NCBI GenBank assembly: GCA_964590435.1 | Contig: CAZPWT010000071.1 | Span: 41,697 to 105,696, forward strand | DNA length: 64,000 nucleotides | Origin: WSZJ01 sp964590435 | Lineage (GTDB): Bacteria; Planctomycetota; MHYJ01; WSZJ01 | Direction of reading: 5' to 3' | In this document: positions 1 to 7,813 of the stretch, in pieces | How the letters are laid out: each line of letters begins with the position of its first letter | Position numbering within the stretch: the first letter of the stretch is position 1 | Program-made: the position numbers and the translations under genes | The notes under the pieces: generated by a model | What the model was told of the DNA's origin: nothing | Seen by the model: the letters and a program-made list of their open reading frames with translations, nothing else | The model's database searches: none

Positions 1-105
1 TTCCAGACCTGGTTCCGGTTCACGCGCGAGCCCGGCAAGCCGGTCGAACTCCGCCTCCTGCGCGACGGCAAGGCCGTCACGGTCGCGCTTCCCGTCCTGC
101 GCTGA
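1..105 (+). CDS. C-terminal end of a PDZ-domain protein (partial)
   Basis: Only the last 34 codons are in the window, entering from the left edge and ending at a TGA. The fragment looks like the end of a PDZ domain: a charged turn (EPGKPVELRLLRDGKAV) followed by a short strand VALPVLR. Such endings are common in periplasmic serine proteases and other PDZ proteins, but any catalytic part lies outside, so the parent cannot be named. clpS starts 45 bp downstream on the same strand. Confidence 0.55.
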   Translation, partial: FQTWFRFTREPGKPVELRLLRDGKAVTVALPVLR

Positions 106-150
106 GAAGCGTCCTTGCGACGCCCCCCTCGGCGCTGCGAAAATGCCGGC

Positions 151-456
151 ATGCCCGCCCCCGCTGTCCGGACGGTTCCCCGGGAAGACGTCGAGACGCG
201 CCTCGCGCCGCTCTGGCGCGTCCTCATCCATAACGACGACGTCACGCCGATGGAGCTGGTCGTGCAGGTGCTGAAGGAAGTCTGGAAACTCGGGTTCCTC
301 TCGGCCTCGAAGATCATGCTCGAGGCGCACTTCAAGGGCGTCGCGCTCGTCGCCGTCGAAACGCGCGAGCAGGCCGAGTTCCACATCGAGCAGGGACACT
401 CGATCGCGCGCGGACGGGGATATCCGCTCACGTTCTCCATGGAGCCGGCGGAGTAG
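151..456 (+). CDS. clpS: ATP-dependent Clp protease adaptor ClpS
   Basis: ClpS binds the N-domain of the ClpA/ClpC unfoldase and delivers N-end-rule substrates to ClpP. The protein shows the family's core: RVLIHNDDVTPMELVVQVL near residues 24-42, then helices and the strand KGVALVAVETREQAE. With the ATG at 151 it is 101 residues, the usual size. An in-frame TTG at 115 would add 12 Arg/Pro-rich residues that look non-native, so the ATG is preferred, although its ribosome site is weak. No clpA or clpC lies in the window; the neighbours (PDZ protein, HlyD-like adaptor) do not suggest an operon partner. Confidence 0.93.
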   Translation: MPAPAVRTVPREDVETRLAPLWRVLIHNDDVTPMELVVQVLKEVWKLGFLSASKIMLEAHFKGVALVAVETREQAEFHIEQGHSIARGRGYPLTFSMEPAE

Positions 457-485
457 AAATACCGCCGCGCCGCTTCGCCGTCATG

Positions 486-491
486 TAAACT
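486..491 (+). promoter_or_regulatory. Candidate -10 element upstream of the HlyD-like gene
   Basis: TAAACT sits 40 bp before the ATG at 532, in the only spacer of this operon start. No good -35 hexamer is visible at 16-18 bp, so this is a weak call based on the hexamer and position. Confidence 0.3.
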
Positions 492-531
492 CCCCCGCTC
501 AACCCAAGCATCCACTCACGGAGGATCTGTC

Positions 532-1953
532 ATGAAGCGTCTGTCTCTCGCCCTCGCACCGGCGATCGCCCTGGGCACCTGGCTCGCCGCTTCTTCGGAC
601 GACGCCAAGCCGACGCACACGGTGGCGCGGGGCCCGCTCTCGGTGACGATCGACCTGGACGGCTCGTACGATTCGCCGGAGCTGTTCGAGGCGAAGTTCC
701 GCCCGGACGGGTACCAGGGGGAGCTGACGATCACGAAGATCGCGGCGCACGGGGCGCCGGTGAAGAAGGGCGACGTCGTGCTTCAGTTCGACGCGGGTCC
801 GTGGCAGAAGGCGGTCGCGGCGGCGGAGAACGAGCTGCGCGCGGCGGAGGCGGGGCTGAAGGCCGCCGTTGAGAGCTGCGCGTGGGGCGACAAGCAGGAC
901 GCGATCACGCTCGCGAACTCGAAGGACGCGCTTCTCGAGGCCGAGAAAGAACTCGAGTACTTCAACACGGTCGACGGCCCGCAGATGCTGAAATACAACG
1001 AGCTGGGGCTGAAGGGGATGGAGGACCGGGTGAAGGACCAGCAGGAGGAGCTGGACCAGCTGGAGAAGATGTACAAGAGCGAGGAACTGACGACGGACAC
1101 GGCGGACATCGTGCGGAATCGGGCGCGGCGGTCGCTGGAGAATTCGAAGATCTACCTGGAGATGAGCCGGCAGTCGTCGAAGAAGACGCCGGACTGGGAA
1201 TACCCGCGGCGCAAGGTGCAGGTGGAGCGCGCGGTAGAGCAGGCGAAGGTCGGCCTGGCGCAGACGGAGTCGGGGCTGGACAACGGCAAGGTGCAGCGCG
1301 ACGCGCAGAAAGTGCGGGCGCAGTTCGCGCGGGACCAGCAGGCGGAGGCGGCGGAGAAGCTGAAGCACGACGGGGACCGGCTCACGGTGACGTCGCCGAT
1401 CGACGGATGGGCGATCTACGGGCAGCTCGCGGCGGGGAACTGGTCGACGAACGACGACCTGCTCAAGGCGTACCGGACGGGCGAAAAGGTGGGCGCGAAC
1501 ACGGTCGTGCTGACGGTGATCCCGTCGGGCGCCCGGATGGCGCGCGTCGCGATTCCCGAGGACCGCGCCCAGCAGGCGAAGGCCGGGCTCAAGGCGACCG
1601 TCGCGGCGCTGTCCTCCCCGGACAAGAAGGCGGAAGCGACGCTGACCGAAATCTCCCCGGTCCCGACGGGCGGGGTGATCGCGGCGAAGCTCCAGCTCGC
1701 GGCGGCGGCGGACTCGGTGGTGCCCGGGATGAAGTGCAAAGTGTCGATCCTGGTCGCCGACCTGAAGGATGTGCTGACGGTCCCGGCCAGCGCGGTCGGC
1801 GTCGAGAACGGCAAGCCGGCGGTGTGGGTGATCGAGGGAGGCAAGGAGAAGGCCGTCGAGGTCACGCTCGGAATGAACAACGGGCAGTGGCACGAGGTGA
1901 AGTCCGGGCTCAAGGGCGGCGAGTCGATCCTCCTCAACGCGCTGAAGAAATAA
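532..1953 (+). CDS. HlyD/RND-type periplasmic adaptor-like protein
   Basis: A 473-residue exported protein with a signal peptide (residues 1-20, MKRLSLALAPAIALGTWLAA). It has a first lipoyl-like half (HGAPVKKGDVVLQFD, near 80-95), a long alpha-helical hairpin rich in Glu, Lys and Gln (about 100-290), and a returning beta-barrel half with the adaptor-like stretch DVLTVPASAVGVENGKPAVW near 410. This is the plan of membrane-fusion adaptors that bridge inner-membrane transporters to outer-membrane channels. A GGAGG ribosome site lies 7 bp before the ATG. No transporter gene is adjacent; instead two lipoproteins and rsmH follow within a few bases. It could therefore be a stand-alone cell-envelope protein of adaptor fold. 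Confidence 0.75.
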   Translation: MKRLSLALAPAIALGTWLAASSDDAKPTHTVARGPLSVTIDLDGSYDSPELFEAKFRPDGYQGELTITKIAAHGAPVKKGDVVLQFDAGPWQKAVAAAENELRAAEAGLKAAVESCAWGDKQDAITLANSKDALLEAEKELEYFNTVDGPQMLKYNELGLKGMEDRVKDQQEELDQLEKMYKSEELTTDTADIVRNRARRSLENSKIYLEMSRQSSKKTPDWEYPRRKVQVERAVEQAKVGLAQTESGLDNGKVQRDAQKVRAQFARDQQAEAAEKLKHDGDRLTVTSPIDGWAIYGQLAAGNWSTNDDLLKAYRTGEKVGANTVVLTVIPSGARMARVAIPEDRAQQAKAGLKATVAALSSPDKKAEATLTEISPVPTGGVIAAKLQLAAAADSVVPGMKCKVSILVADLKDVLTVPASAVGVENGKPAVWVIEGGKEKAVEVTLGMNNGQWHEVKSGLKGGESILLNALKK

Positions 1954-1965
1954 AAACATCGACCC

Positions 1966-3156
1966 ATGAAGCGCTTCCACGCCCTCGTCCTCCTCGCCGC
2001 TTCGCTCGCCGGCTGCTCCTCGGAGCCCGAGCCCGCGAGGCCTCTTCCCCTCGAGCAGCAACCGGTCCGGGCCCGCACGCTGGAGCAGTCGATGCGGGAC
2101 GGCGTGGCATTCCTGCTGAAGTCGCAGGAGAAGGGCGGGTACTGGGGGACGGGGTGCCGGCCGCTGGGGTGGGACATCTACGCCTCGGCGCCGGGGTCGC
2201 ACATGGCATTCAAGGTGGCGACGACGGCGCTGTGCGCGATGGCGTTGCGGGATGCGGCGGCGTCGGGGGTGCTGGCGGAGCCGGTGAAGTCGGAAGCGAT
2301 CGCGGCCGGGCGCAAGGCGGAGGACTGGCTGGCGGGGCCGGGGATGAAGGTCCGGCGGGCGTCGCAGGACGAGATCTACAACGTCTGGGGGCACACGTAT
2401 GCCCTGCAGGCGCTGGCGGTGGCGATGCGCGAGGAGAAGGACCCGGCTCGGCTGGAGGCGCTGACGCGGGCGGCGACGGAGAACATGGACATGCTGGACC
2501 GGTACGCGACGGCGTACGGAGGCTGGAACTACTACGACTTCGCCTACCTGACGCAGCATCCCTCGATGGAGTCGACGGCGTTCGGGACATCGGCGGGGCT
2601 GATTGCGCTCAAGGAAGCGAAGACCTCCGGGCTGCCTGTTCCGGAGAAACTGGTGAAAGGCGCGATCCGGCTTTTGGAGAAATGCCGGACGCCCGAGAAC
2701 ACGTACCTCTACTCGTACGACTGGCGCTTCCACCCAATGGGCGAGATCAACCGCCCGGCGGGGTCGCTGGGGCGGACGCAGGCGGGGAATGACGCGCTGA
2801 CGGAGTGGGGTTCGAAGGCCGTCCCGGCGAAGGACCTGACGGGCGGGCTGGAGCGGTTGTTCAAGCTGCAGCTCTACCTCGAGTGCGGCCGCAAGCGGCC
2901 GTATCCGCACGAGGCTTACTACGCGATCGCCGGGTACTTCTATTATTTCGGCCACTACTACGCCGCGCGGCTGCTGTCGCTGGTGCCGACGGAGGACGCG
3001 AAGCGGTTCGCGGTGAAGCTGTCGGACACGATCCGCCCCCACCAGGAGGAGGACGGCTCGTGGTGGGACTTCGGCATGTGGGACTTCCACAAGCCGTACG
3101 GCACGGCGTACGCGCTGATGATCCTGAAGCGCTGCCGCGACGCCGGCGCGCCGTAA
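1966..3156 (+). CDS. Lipoprotein with prenyltransferase/squalene-cyclase-like repeats (copy 1)
   Basis: A 396-residue protein with a lipoprotein signal peptide: hydrophobic stretch then LAGC lipobox, Cys at residue 17. The mature part consists of alpha-helical repeats with the QW-like signature EKGGYWGTGC, an SAYGGWxYYD-type segment, and a closing GSWWDFGMWDFHKPYGTAYALMIL. This resembles the alpha/alpha-barrel fold of squalene cyclases and prenyltransferase beta subunits. I see no DXDD or DCTAE catalytic motif, so an enzymatic cyclase role is not supported. It is translated 12 bp after the HlyD-like gene and its stop codon directly abuts the start of its twin. Confidence 0.7.
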   Translation: MKRFHALVLLAASLAGCSSEPEPARPLPLEQQPVRARTLEQSMRDGVAFLLKSQEKGGYWGTGCRPLGWDIYASAPGSHMAFKVATTALCAMALRDAAASGVLAEPVKSEAIAAGRKAEDWLAGPGMKVRRASQDEIYNVWGHTYALQALAVAMREEKDPARLEALTRAATENMDMLDRYATAYGGWNYYDFAYLTQHPSMESTAFGTSAGLIALKEAKTSGLPVPEKLVKGAIRLLEKCRTPENTYLYSYDWRFHPMGEINRPAGSLGRTQAGNDALTEWGSKAVPAKDLTGGLERLFKLQLYLECGRKRPYPHEAYYAIAGYFYYFGHYYAARLLSLVPTEDAKRFAVKLSDTIRPHQEEDGSWWDFGMWDFHKPYGTAYALMILKRCRDAGAP

Positions 3157-4314
3157 ATGCGCCTCGCGGCCTGCGCCACGATGCTCGCGCTGCTTGCCGG
3201 GTGCGCTTCCCCGCCGCCGGCCGAAGTTCCACCGTCGGAGCGCCCGGTTCGCTCGCGGCCGATCGGCGACGCGATCGCGGACGGCGCGCGGTGGCTGGTG
3301 GAGAACCAGCGCCCGGGAGGGTACTGGGGAACGGGGTGCGTGACGTGGGGGTACGACATCTACGGAAGCGTCCCGAGCGCGCAGTTCGCGTTCAAGGTGG
3401 GAACGACGGGGCTGTGCGCGATGGCGCTGCGCGAGGAGGGTTCGCCGGGATCGCTTGAGGCGGCGCGCCGCGCGGAGAAGTGGCTCGTCGAGGAGTCGGT
3501 GAAGCTGCGGCGCGGGGACCAGGACGAAATCTACAACGTGTGGGGGGACATCTACGCGCTCCAGGCGCTCGCGTTCGCGGCCCGGCAGGAGACGGACCCG
3601 GAGTGGGCCGGGAAGCTGAGGGGCGCGGCGGCGGAGCACGTCGAGATGCTGCGGCGGTACGAGAGCGCGTACGGCGGCTGGATGTACTACGACTTCGCGA
3701 CGCGCTCGCAAACGCCCGGCTACCCGCCGACGAGCTTCACGACCGCCGCCGGGCTGGTCGCGTTCCGCGAGGCGATCGACGCGGGGATCGAGGTCCCCGA
3801 TCACATGGTGAAGTCATGCCTGCGGATCGTGGAGAAGTGCCGGCTGGGAAACAACGCCTACCTCTATGCGTGGAGCCACCGCTACAACCCGCTGCACCCG
3901 GTCAACCGCCCGCAGGGCAGCCTGGGGCGCACGCAGTGCTGCAATGAAGCGCTTCTCGCGTGGAAGTCGCCGAAGGTCACGCTCGACGACGCGCGCCGTG
4001 GGTTGACGGACCTGTTCCGGCTGCAGGGTTTCCTCGAGTGCGGACGGAAACGGCCGATCCCGCACGAGGCGTACTACGCAGTGTCGGGGTACTTCTACTA
4101 CTTCGGGCATTACTACGCCGCGCGCCTCCTGCCGAGGCTGCCGGAGGCCGAACGCGCGGCGTTCGCGCAGAAGCTGAGCGACGTGATCCGCAAGCACCAG
4201 GAGGACGATGGGTGCTGGTGGGACTACAACGCGATCTGGGATTTCCACAAACCTTACGGGACGGCGTACGCGGTGATGACGCTGCTGCGCTGCCGGGAAG
4301 CGGGGACGCGATGA
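3157..4314 (+). CDS. Lipoprotein with prenyltransferase/squalene-cyclase-like repeats (copy 2)
   Basis: A 385-residue tandem paralogue of the preceding gene. It has its own lipobox (LLAGC, Cys at residue 16) and the same landmarks: RPGGYWGTGC, DQDEIYNVWGDIYALQALAF, YGGWMYYDF, ECGRKRPIPHEAYYAVSGYF and a closing WDFHKPYGTAYAVMTL. The ATG follows the upstream TAA with no spacer, so translation is probably coupled. The two copies are strikingly similar in the second half and diverge most near the N-terminus, which fits an old duplication. The role is unknown; the conserved aromatic pocket residues suggest ligand or glycan binding at the outer membrane. No catalytic acid motif of cyclases is seen. 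Confidence 0.7.
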   Translation: MRLAACATMLALLAGCASPPPAEVPPSERPVRSRPIGDAIADGARWLVENQRPGGYWGTGCVTWGYDIYGSVPSAQFAFKVGTTGLCAMALREEGSPGSLEAARRAEKWLVEESVKLRRGDQDEIYNVWGDIYALQALAFAARQETDPEWAGKLRGAAAEHVEMLRRYESAYGGWMYYDFATRSQTPGYPPTSFTTAAGLVAFREAIDAGIEVPDHMVKSCLRIVEKCRLGNNAYLYAWSHRYNPLHPVNRPQGSLGRTQCCNEALLAWKSPKVTLDDARRGLTDLFRLQGFLECGRKRPIPHEAYYAVSGYFYYFGHYYAARLLPRLPEAERAAFAQKLSDVIRKHQEDDGCWWDYNAIWDFHKPYGTAYAVMTLLRCREAGTR

Positions 4315-5234
4315 AGAAGCGCGCGGCGGTGGCGGCGGGGACCGGGCACGTGCCGGTGATGCTGGAGGAGGTGAAGGACGCGCTGGCGGTGAAGCGCGGC
4401 GAAGTCGTGGCGGACGTCACGCTGGGGCTCGCGGGGCACGCGGTGCCGCTTCTGAAGTCCGCGGGCAAGAAAGGCCGCCTTGTGGGGATCGACCTGGACG
4501 CGGAGAACCTGGCGCTGGCGCAGGCGGAGCTGGCGAAGACGAAGCTGCGGTTCGACCTGGTGCACACGAACTTCGCGGGGCTGGCGGCGGCGCTGGGATC
4601 GCTCGGGCTGACGGCGGTGGACGCGCTGGTGGCGGATCTCGGCGTGGCGTCGACGCAGATCGGCCGCGCGGGGCGCGGATTCTCGTTCCTGCGCCCGGCG
4701 CGGCTCGACATGAGGATGGACCAGACGCGCGGACGCACGGCGGCGGACATCCTGGCGGAGATCCCCGAGGGACGACTGGCCTCCGCCCTCCGCGAGCTCG
4801 GCGACGAGCCCGACGCGGACGCGATCGCCCGGACCATCGCCACGGCGCGCGTCCAGCGCCCCATCGACACGACGTCGCGCCTGGTCTCGCTGGTCTGCCA
4901 GGCGAAAGGAATCCAGGTCCCGAAGCGCGGCTGGGGCCGGTTGCACCCGGCGGCGCTGACGTTCCAGACGGTCCGGATGCTCGCCAACCGGGAGATGGAG
5001 AACCTGCAGGCGCTTCTCTCGTTCCTGCCTTCGTGCCTGAACCCCGGAGGACGCGTCGCGATCATCTCGTTCCACAGCGGCGAGGATCGGCTCGTGAAGA
5101 CGAGCTTCAAGGAAGGGCTGGCGCGCGGGCTCTATGCGAAGGTGTCGCCGGAGGCCGTGCGGCCGTCCGAGGCGGAGCAGCTGGAGAACCCGCGCTGCTG
5201 GTCCGCGCGGATGAGGTGGGCGATCCGGTCCTGA
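4311..5234 (+). CDS. rsmH: 16S rRNA (cytosine(1402)-N4)-methyltransferase RsmH
   Basis: RsmH N4-methylates C1402 of 16S rRNA in the P site. The 307-residue product shows the family order: HVPVMLEEV (about 12-20), the SAM loop VADVTLGLAGHA, VDALVADLGVAST, GRGFSFLRPARLDMRMD, HPAALTFQTVRMLANRE and ISFHSGEDRLVK. The SAM loop departs from the usual DxTLGxGGH and the C-terminal SRSAKLR-type ending is replaced by SARMRWAIRS, so this is a diverged member. The ATG overlaps the TGA of the second lipoprotein (ATGA). In most bacteria rsmH sits with ftsL and mur genes; here none of them is nearby. Confidence 0.9.
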   Translation: MKKRAAVAAGTGHVPVMLEEVKDALAVKRGEVVADVTLGLAGHAVPLLKSAGKKGRLVGIDLDAENLALAQAELAKTKLRFDLVHTNFAGLAAALGSLGLTAVDALVADLGVASTQIGRAGRGFSFLRPARLDMRMDQTRGRTAADILAEIPEGRLASALRELGDEPDADAIARTIATARVQRPIDTTSRLVSLVCQAKGIQVPKRGWGRLHPAALTFQTVRMLANREMENLQALLSFLPSCLNPGGRVAIISFHSGEDRLVKTSFKEGLARGLYAKVSPEAVRPSEAEQLENPRCWSARMRWAIRS

Positions 5235-5311
5235 GCCGCGGCTTTTTTTTCACGCCGCGTTTTCCGCCGCCCTTGTCCTCCAAGCCCCCCGTTTGACATC
5301 ATGTCGCCATC

Positions 5312-6472
5312 GTGCGCCTGCTCATCGTCGACAAAGTCTGGGGTCAGCGGCAGAAGATCCGCAACTGGCTCGTCCAGGGCGGCTACTCGGCCGCCAACAT
5401 CCTGGAGTCCGAGGACGGCGTCTCCGCGCTTGAGCTCCTCCGCCAGCTCGATTTCTCCGTCGACGCCATCGTCTGTGACTGGCTTGACCCGCGCGTCGAC
5501 GGCGCTTCCCTCGTCCGCGAAGTCCGGCGGCTCGCCGGCGCGTCCGTGGATTTCATCGCCACCGGGAATTTCGATTCGCGCGGAAGAGAAGCCGCGATGG
5601 CGCAGGGGGCCGCGGACACGATCGGGCTCCCGATCCGCCCGGAGCTTCTGATGCAGAAGCTGGTCGCGCTCGAAAAACGCCGCACCCAGTCCCTCGCCGC
5701 CGCCGGCCCTTCCAATACCGCACGCTTCCGCATGATGGCCGTCGACGCCCCTTCCGAAAAGCCCGCCCCGCTGTCGCCGCAGTTGTGGGAAACGCTCCGG
5801 CAGAACGCGCGGCATGCGGAGATCCACGCCGGGACGCACGTGCCCGTCTCCCCGCCCGGGTCACGGCTCTGGTGGGTCGAACGCGGCGTCGTGGCCGTCA
5901 AGGAAACCCGCGACGACGGCGCCGTCTCCTCGTACCGCGCCGGCCCGGAGGAATTCTTCGCCGAGGCGCCCTTCGGCGGCGCCGCCGTCCGTTCGCTCGA
6001 CGCCGTCGCGGAGTCCGACTCCTGGCTCGCCTCGCAGGACGCCGACACCGTCCGCCGCGCGATCACCGCCAGCCCGTTCCTCTTCTATTACCTCCGCAAC
6101 CTCTCCACCACCCGGCTTCGCAGCTATTCCCGGACCGCCCAAACTGCCGAAAAAGGACTGTCGGGGACTTTCGAGAGCCTCCCCGTGCTTGACCTGCTCC
6201 AGGTCCTCCATGGAGCCCGCCGGACGGGGGTCCTGCGGCTGGACGGGCGGGAAGGGACGCAGTTCATCCAGTTCGTCGAGGGCCGGATCGTCCACGCCGA
6301 GGGCCTGGGACAGATAGGAGAAGCCGTCGTCGACCGCGCCATGGCACGCACCGCAGGATCGTTCGAGTTCTACGTCGGCCCCGAGATTCCCGGGGTGCGA
6401 AGCGTCTCCGTCGACACGGCGGGGCTGATCATGCGCGGCGCGCAGCGGGCGGCCCGAAAGGCGGTTCGATGA
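5312..6472 (+). CDS. REC - cNMP-binding-like - DUF4388 (PATAN) protein, copy 1
   Basis: A 386-residue signalling protein without a DNA-binding domain. Residues 1-120 are a receiver fold (MRLLIVDKVW), with the phospho-acceptor Asp kept at D56 (IVCDWLDP) but the second acidic residue replaced (D7-K8) and the switch Lys replaced (GLPI, L106). Residues about 170-280 resemble a cyclic-nucleotide-binding roll (VERGVVAVKETRDDG, then EEFFAEAPFGG). Residues about 295-385 are a DUF4388/PATAN domain (GTFESLPVLDLLQVLHGARR). It starts with GTG and begins a run of three paralogues; copy 2 overlaps its stop codon. Output is probably protein-protein, as for other PATAN proteins. Confidence 0.8.
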   Translation: MRLLIVDKVWGQRQKIRNWLVQGGYSAANILESEDGVSALELLRQLDFSVDAIVCDWLDPRVDGASLVREVRRLAGASVDFIATGNFDSRGREAAMAQGAADTIGLPIRPELLMQKLVALEKRRTQSLAAAGPSNTARFRMMAVDAPSEKPAPLSPQLWETLRQNARHAEIHAGTHVPVSPPGSRLWWVERGVVAVKETRDDGAVSSYRAGPEEFFAEAPFGGAAVRSLDAVAESDSWLASQDADTVRRAITASPFLFYYLRNLSTTRLRSYSRTAQTAEKGLSGTFESLPVLDLLQVLHGARRTGVLRLDGREGTQFIQFVEGRIVHAEGLGQIGEAVVDRAMARTAGSFEFYVGPEIPGVRSVSVDTAGLIMRGAQRAARKAVR

Positions 6473-7722
6473 GCGACGTGCCTCCCCGCCACTGGAAACC
6501 GCCGATCCCGAAAAAGAGCGAACCGCCCGCCATGAACAAGACGGCGGTGGCGCTTCTCCGGGTCATCCTGGTGGACAACCTCGCCTCGTGGCGGGCGAAG
6601 ATGAAGAGCTGGATCCTGGAGACGGGGGCGAAGGCGGACTCCGTCCTGGAGGCGTCCACCGGCGAAGAAGCGCTGGAGCTCATTGCGCACGAGCAGTTCA
6701 ACATCGACGTCGTGGTGGCGGAGTATGACGACGAGTCGGTGAACGCGGCGGGCCTGCTGGCGCAGCTTCGATCGAAGCCGGAGACCTCGCGGATCGGGTT
6801 CATCGCGATGTGCGGGAACGATCCCGCGGCGATCCGCACGGCGCGGAGCGACGGCGCGACGGAAGTCCTGGTCAAGCCGGTTTCGCCGGTGAACCTGCTG
6901 GGCGCACTGTCGATGGTGCAGCGGACGCTGAAGCCGCGCACCGACGACACGAGGCGCCGCCTGCAGGAAGCCGCTTCGCAGCGCCCGCAGTCGACGAAGC
7001 TCTCCTCGACGATCGCACAGGAACTGCGGACAGCCGGGAAGCTCGGCAAGTACAGCAAGCTGGGGGCGGTGATCGCCGCGGGCCCGTTCCTGAACCGCCT
7101 CTACTGGGTCGAACAGGGCACGGTCTTCGTCCGCGAGACCCGCGAGGACGGCACCGTCGTGGAGTACCGCGCGACGCCGGGGAGGTTCTTCGGCGAAGCG
7201 GCGTTCGTGGGCGAGACTCTGGTCGAGCTGCGCGCGGTCACCGAGTCGCTCGTCACGATCGTGGGGTGGCAGGAAGCCGACTCGGTCGCGAAAACCATGC
7301 AGCGACTCCCGATCCTCAGCCACTACTTCAAGACCATCACCACCGAGCGCCACCGCAACAACGTGGTCGGCGAACTCCCCGACGAGTCCGCCGCGGGCGG
7401 CATGAACGGCTCGCTCGAATCCCTGTCCTTCCCCGACGTCATCCAGATGATGGTCGTCACGAAGAAGACCGGCATCCTCCGCGTCGACAGCGGCGGCGAC
7501 ACCGCCTTCCTCCACATCTACGGCGGCGTCGTCCGCCATGCCGAGTGCGGAAACAAGAAGGGCGACGCCGTCCTCTTCCGCATCTGCACCTGGGCCGGCG
7601 GCCGGTTCTCGTTCAGCCCCCAGCCGGCCCTGCAAGGCCCCCACACGGTCCTCGGCGACGCGAACTTCGTGATCATGGAAGGACTGCGGCGCCGGGACCA
7701 GGGGATCTCCCCGGACGCTTGA
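6469..7722 (+). CDS. REC - cNMP-binding-like - DUF4388 (PATAN) protein, copy 2
   Basis: A 417-residue paralogue with the same three domains plus a 30-residue N-terminal extension. In the receiver the phospho-acceptor position is Glu (E85, VVVAEYDDE), the acidic pair is D36-N37 and the switch Lys is retained (K136, VLVKPVSP). Glu at the acceptor often mimics a phosphorylated state. The middle roll reads VEQGTVFVRETREDG and GRFFGEAAFVGE, the latter close to the GE loop that binds the cyclic nucleotide ribose. The C-terminal PATAN part starts at MNGSLESLSFPDVIQMMVV. The ATG overlaps the upstream TGA (ATGA), so it is translationally coupled to copy 1. Confidence 0.8.
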   Translation: MSDVPPRHWKPPIPKKSEPPAMNKTAVALLRVILVDNLASWRAKMKSWILETGAKADSVLEASTGEEALELIAHEQFNIDVVVAEYDDESVNAAGLLAQLRSKPETSRIGFIAMCGNDPAAIRTARSDGATEVLVKPVSPVNLLGALSMVQRTLKPRTDDTRRRLQEAASQRPQSTKLSSTIAQELRTAGKLGKYSKLGAVIAAGPFLNRLYWVEQGTVFVRETREDGTVVEYRATPGRFFGEAAFVGETLVELRAVTESLVTIVGWQEADSVAKTMQRLPILSHYFKTITTERHRNNVVGELPDESAAGGMNGSLESLSFPDVIQMMVVTKKTGILRVDSGGDTAFLHIYGGVVRHAECGNKKGDAVLFRICTWAGGRFSFSPQPALQGPHTVLGDANFVIMEGLRRRDQGISPDA

Positions 7723-7813
7723 AGCCGTGACCGCGTTCGCTTGTGCCGCGCCCCGCGGTTTGGGACCATGCGCCCAGCACCGTCGGAACCAGAAGCGCAC
7801 CCGGGAGACAGGC

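Noticed and set aside
115..150. TTG start extending ClpS by 12 residues
   Set aside because: The extension is Arg/Pro-rich and not found in the family; the ATG at 151 gives normal length.
499..3804. Open frame of 1,101 codons on the minus strand opposite the adaptor and lipoprotein genes
   Set aside because: It is Arg/Pro-rich, has no domain, and lies antisense to genes with clear signal peptides and folds; a by-product of high GC.
1966..4314. Squalene or terpene cyclase enzymes
   Set aside because: Both proteins are lipoproteins of under 400 residues without DXDD or DCTAE motifs; only the fold-type repeats are supported.
5236..5252. GCCGCGGC followed by T-run after rsmH as a terminator
   Set aside because: It is a palindrome without room for a loop, so it cannot form a stable hairpin.
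5292..5297. TTGACA just before the first REC-cNMP-DUF4388 gene
   Set aside because: Only 14 bp separate it from the GTG start, leaving no room for a -10 element.
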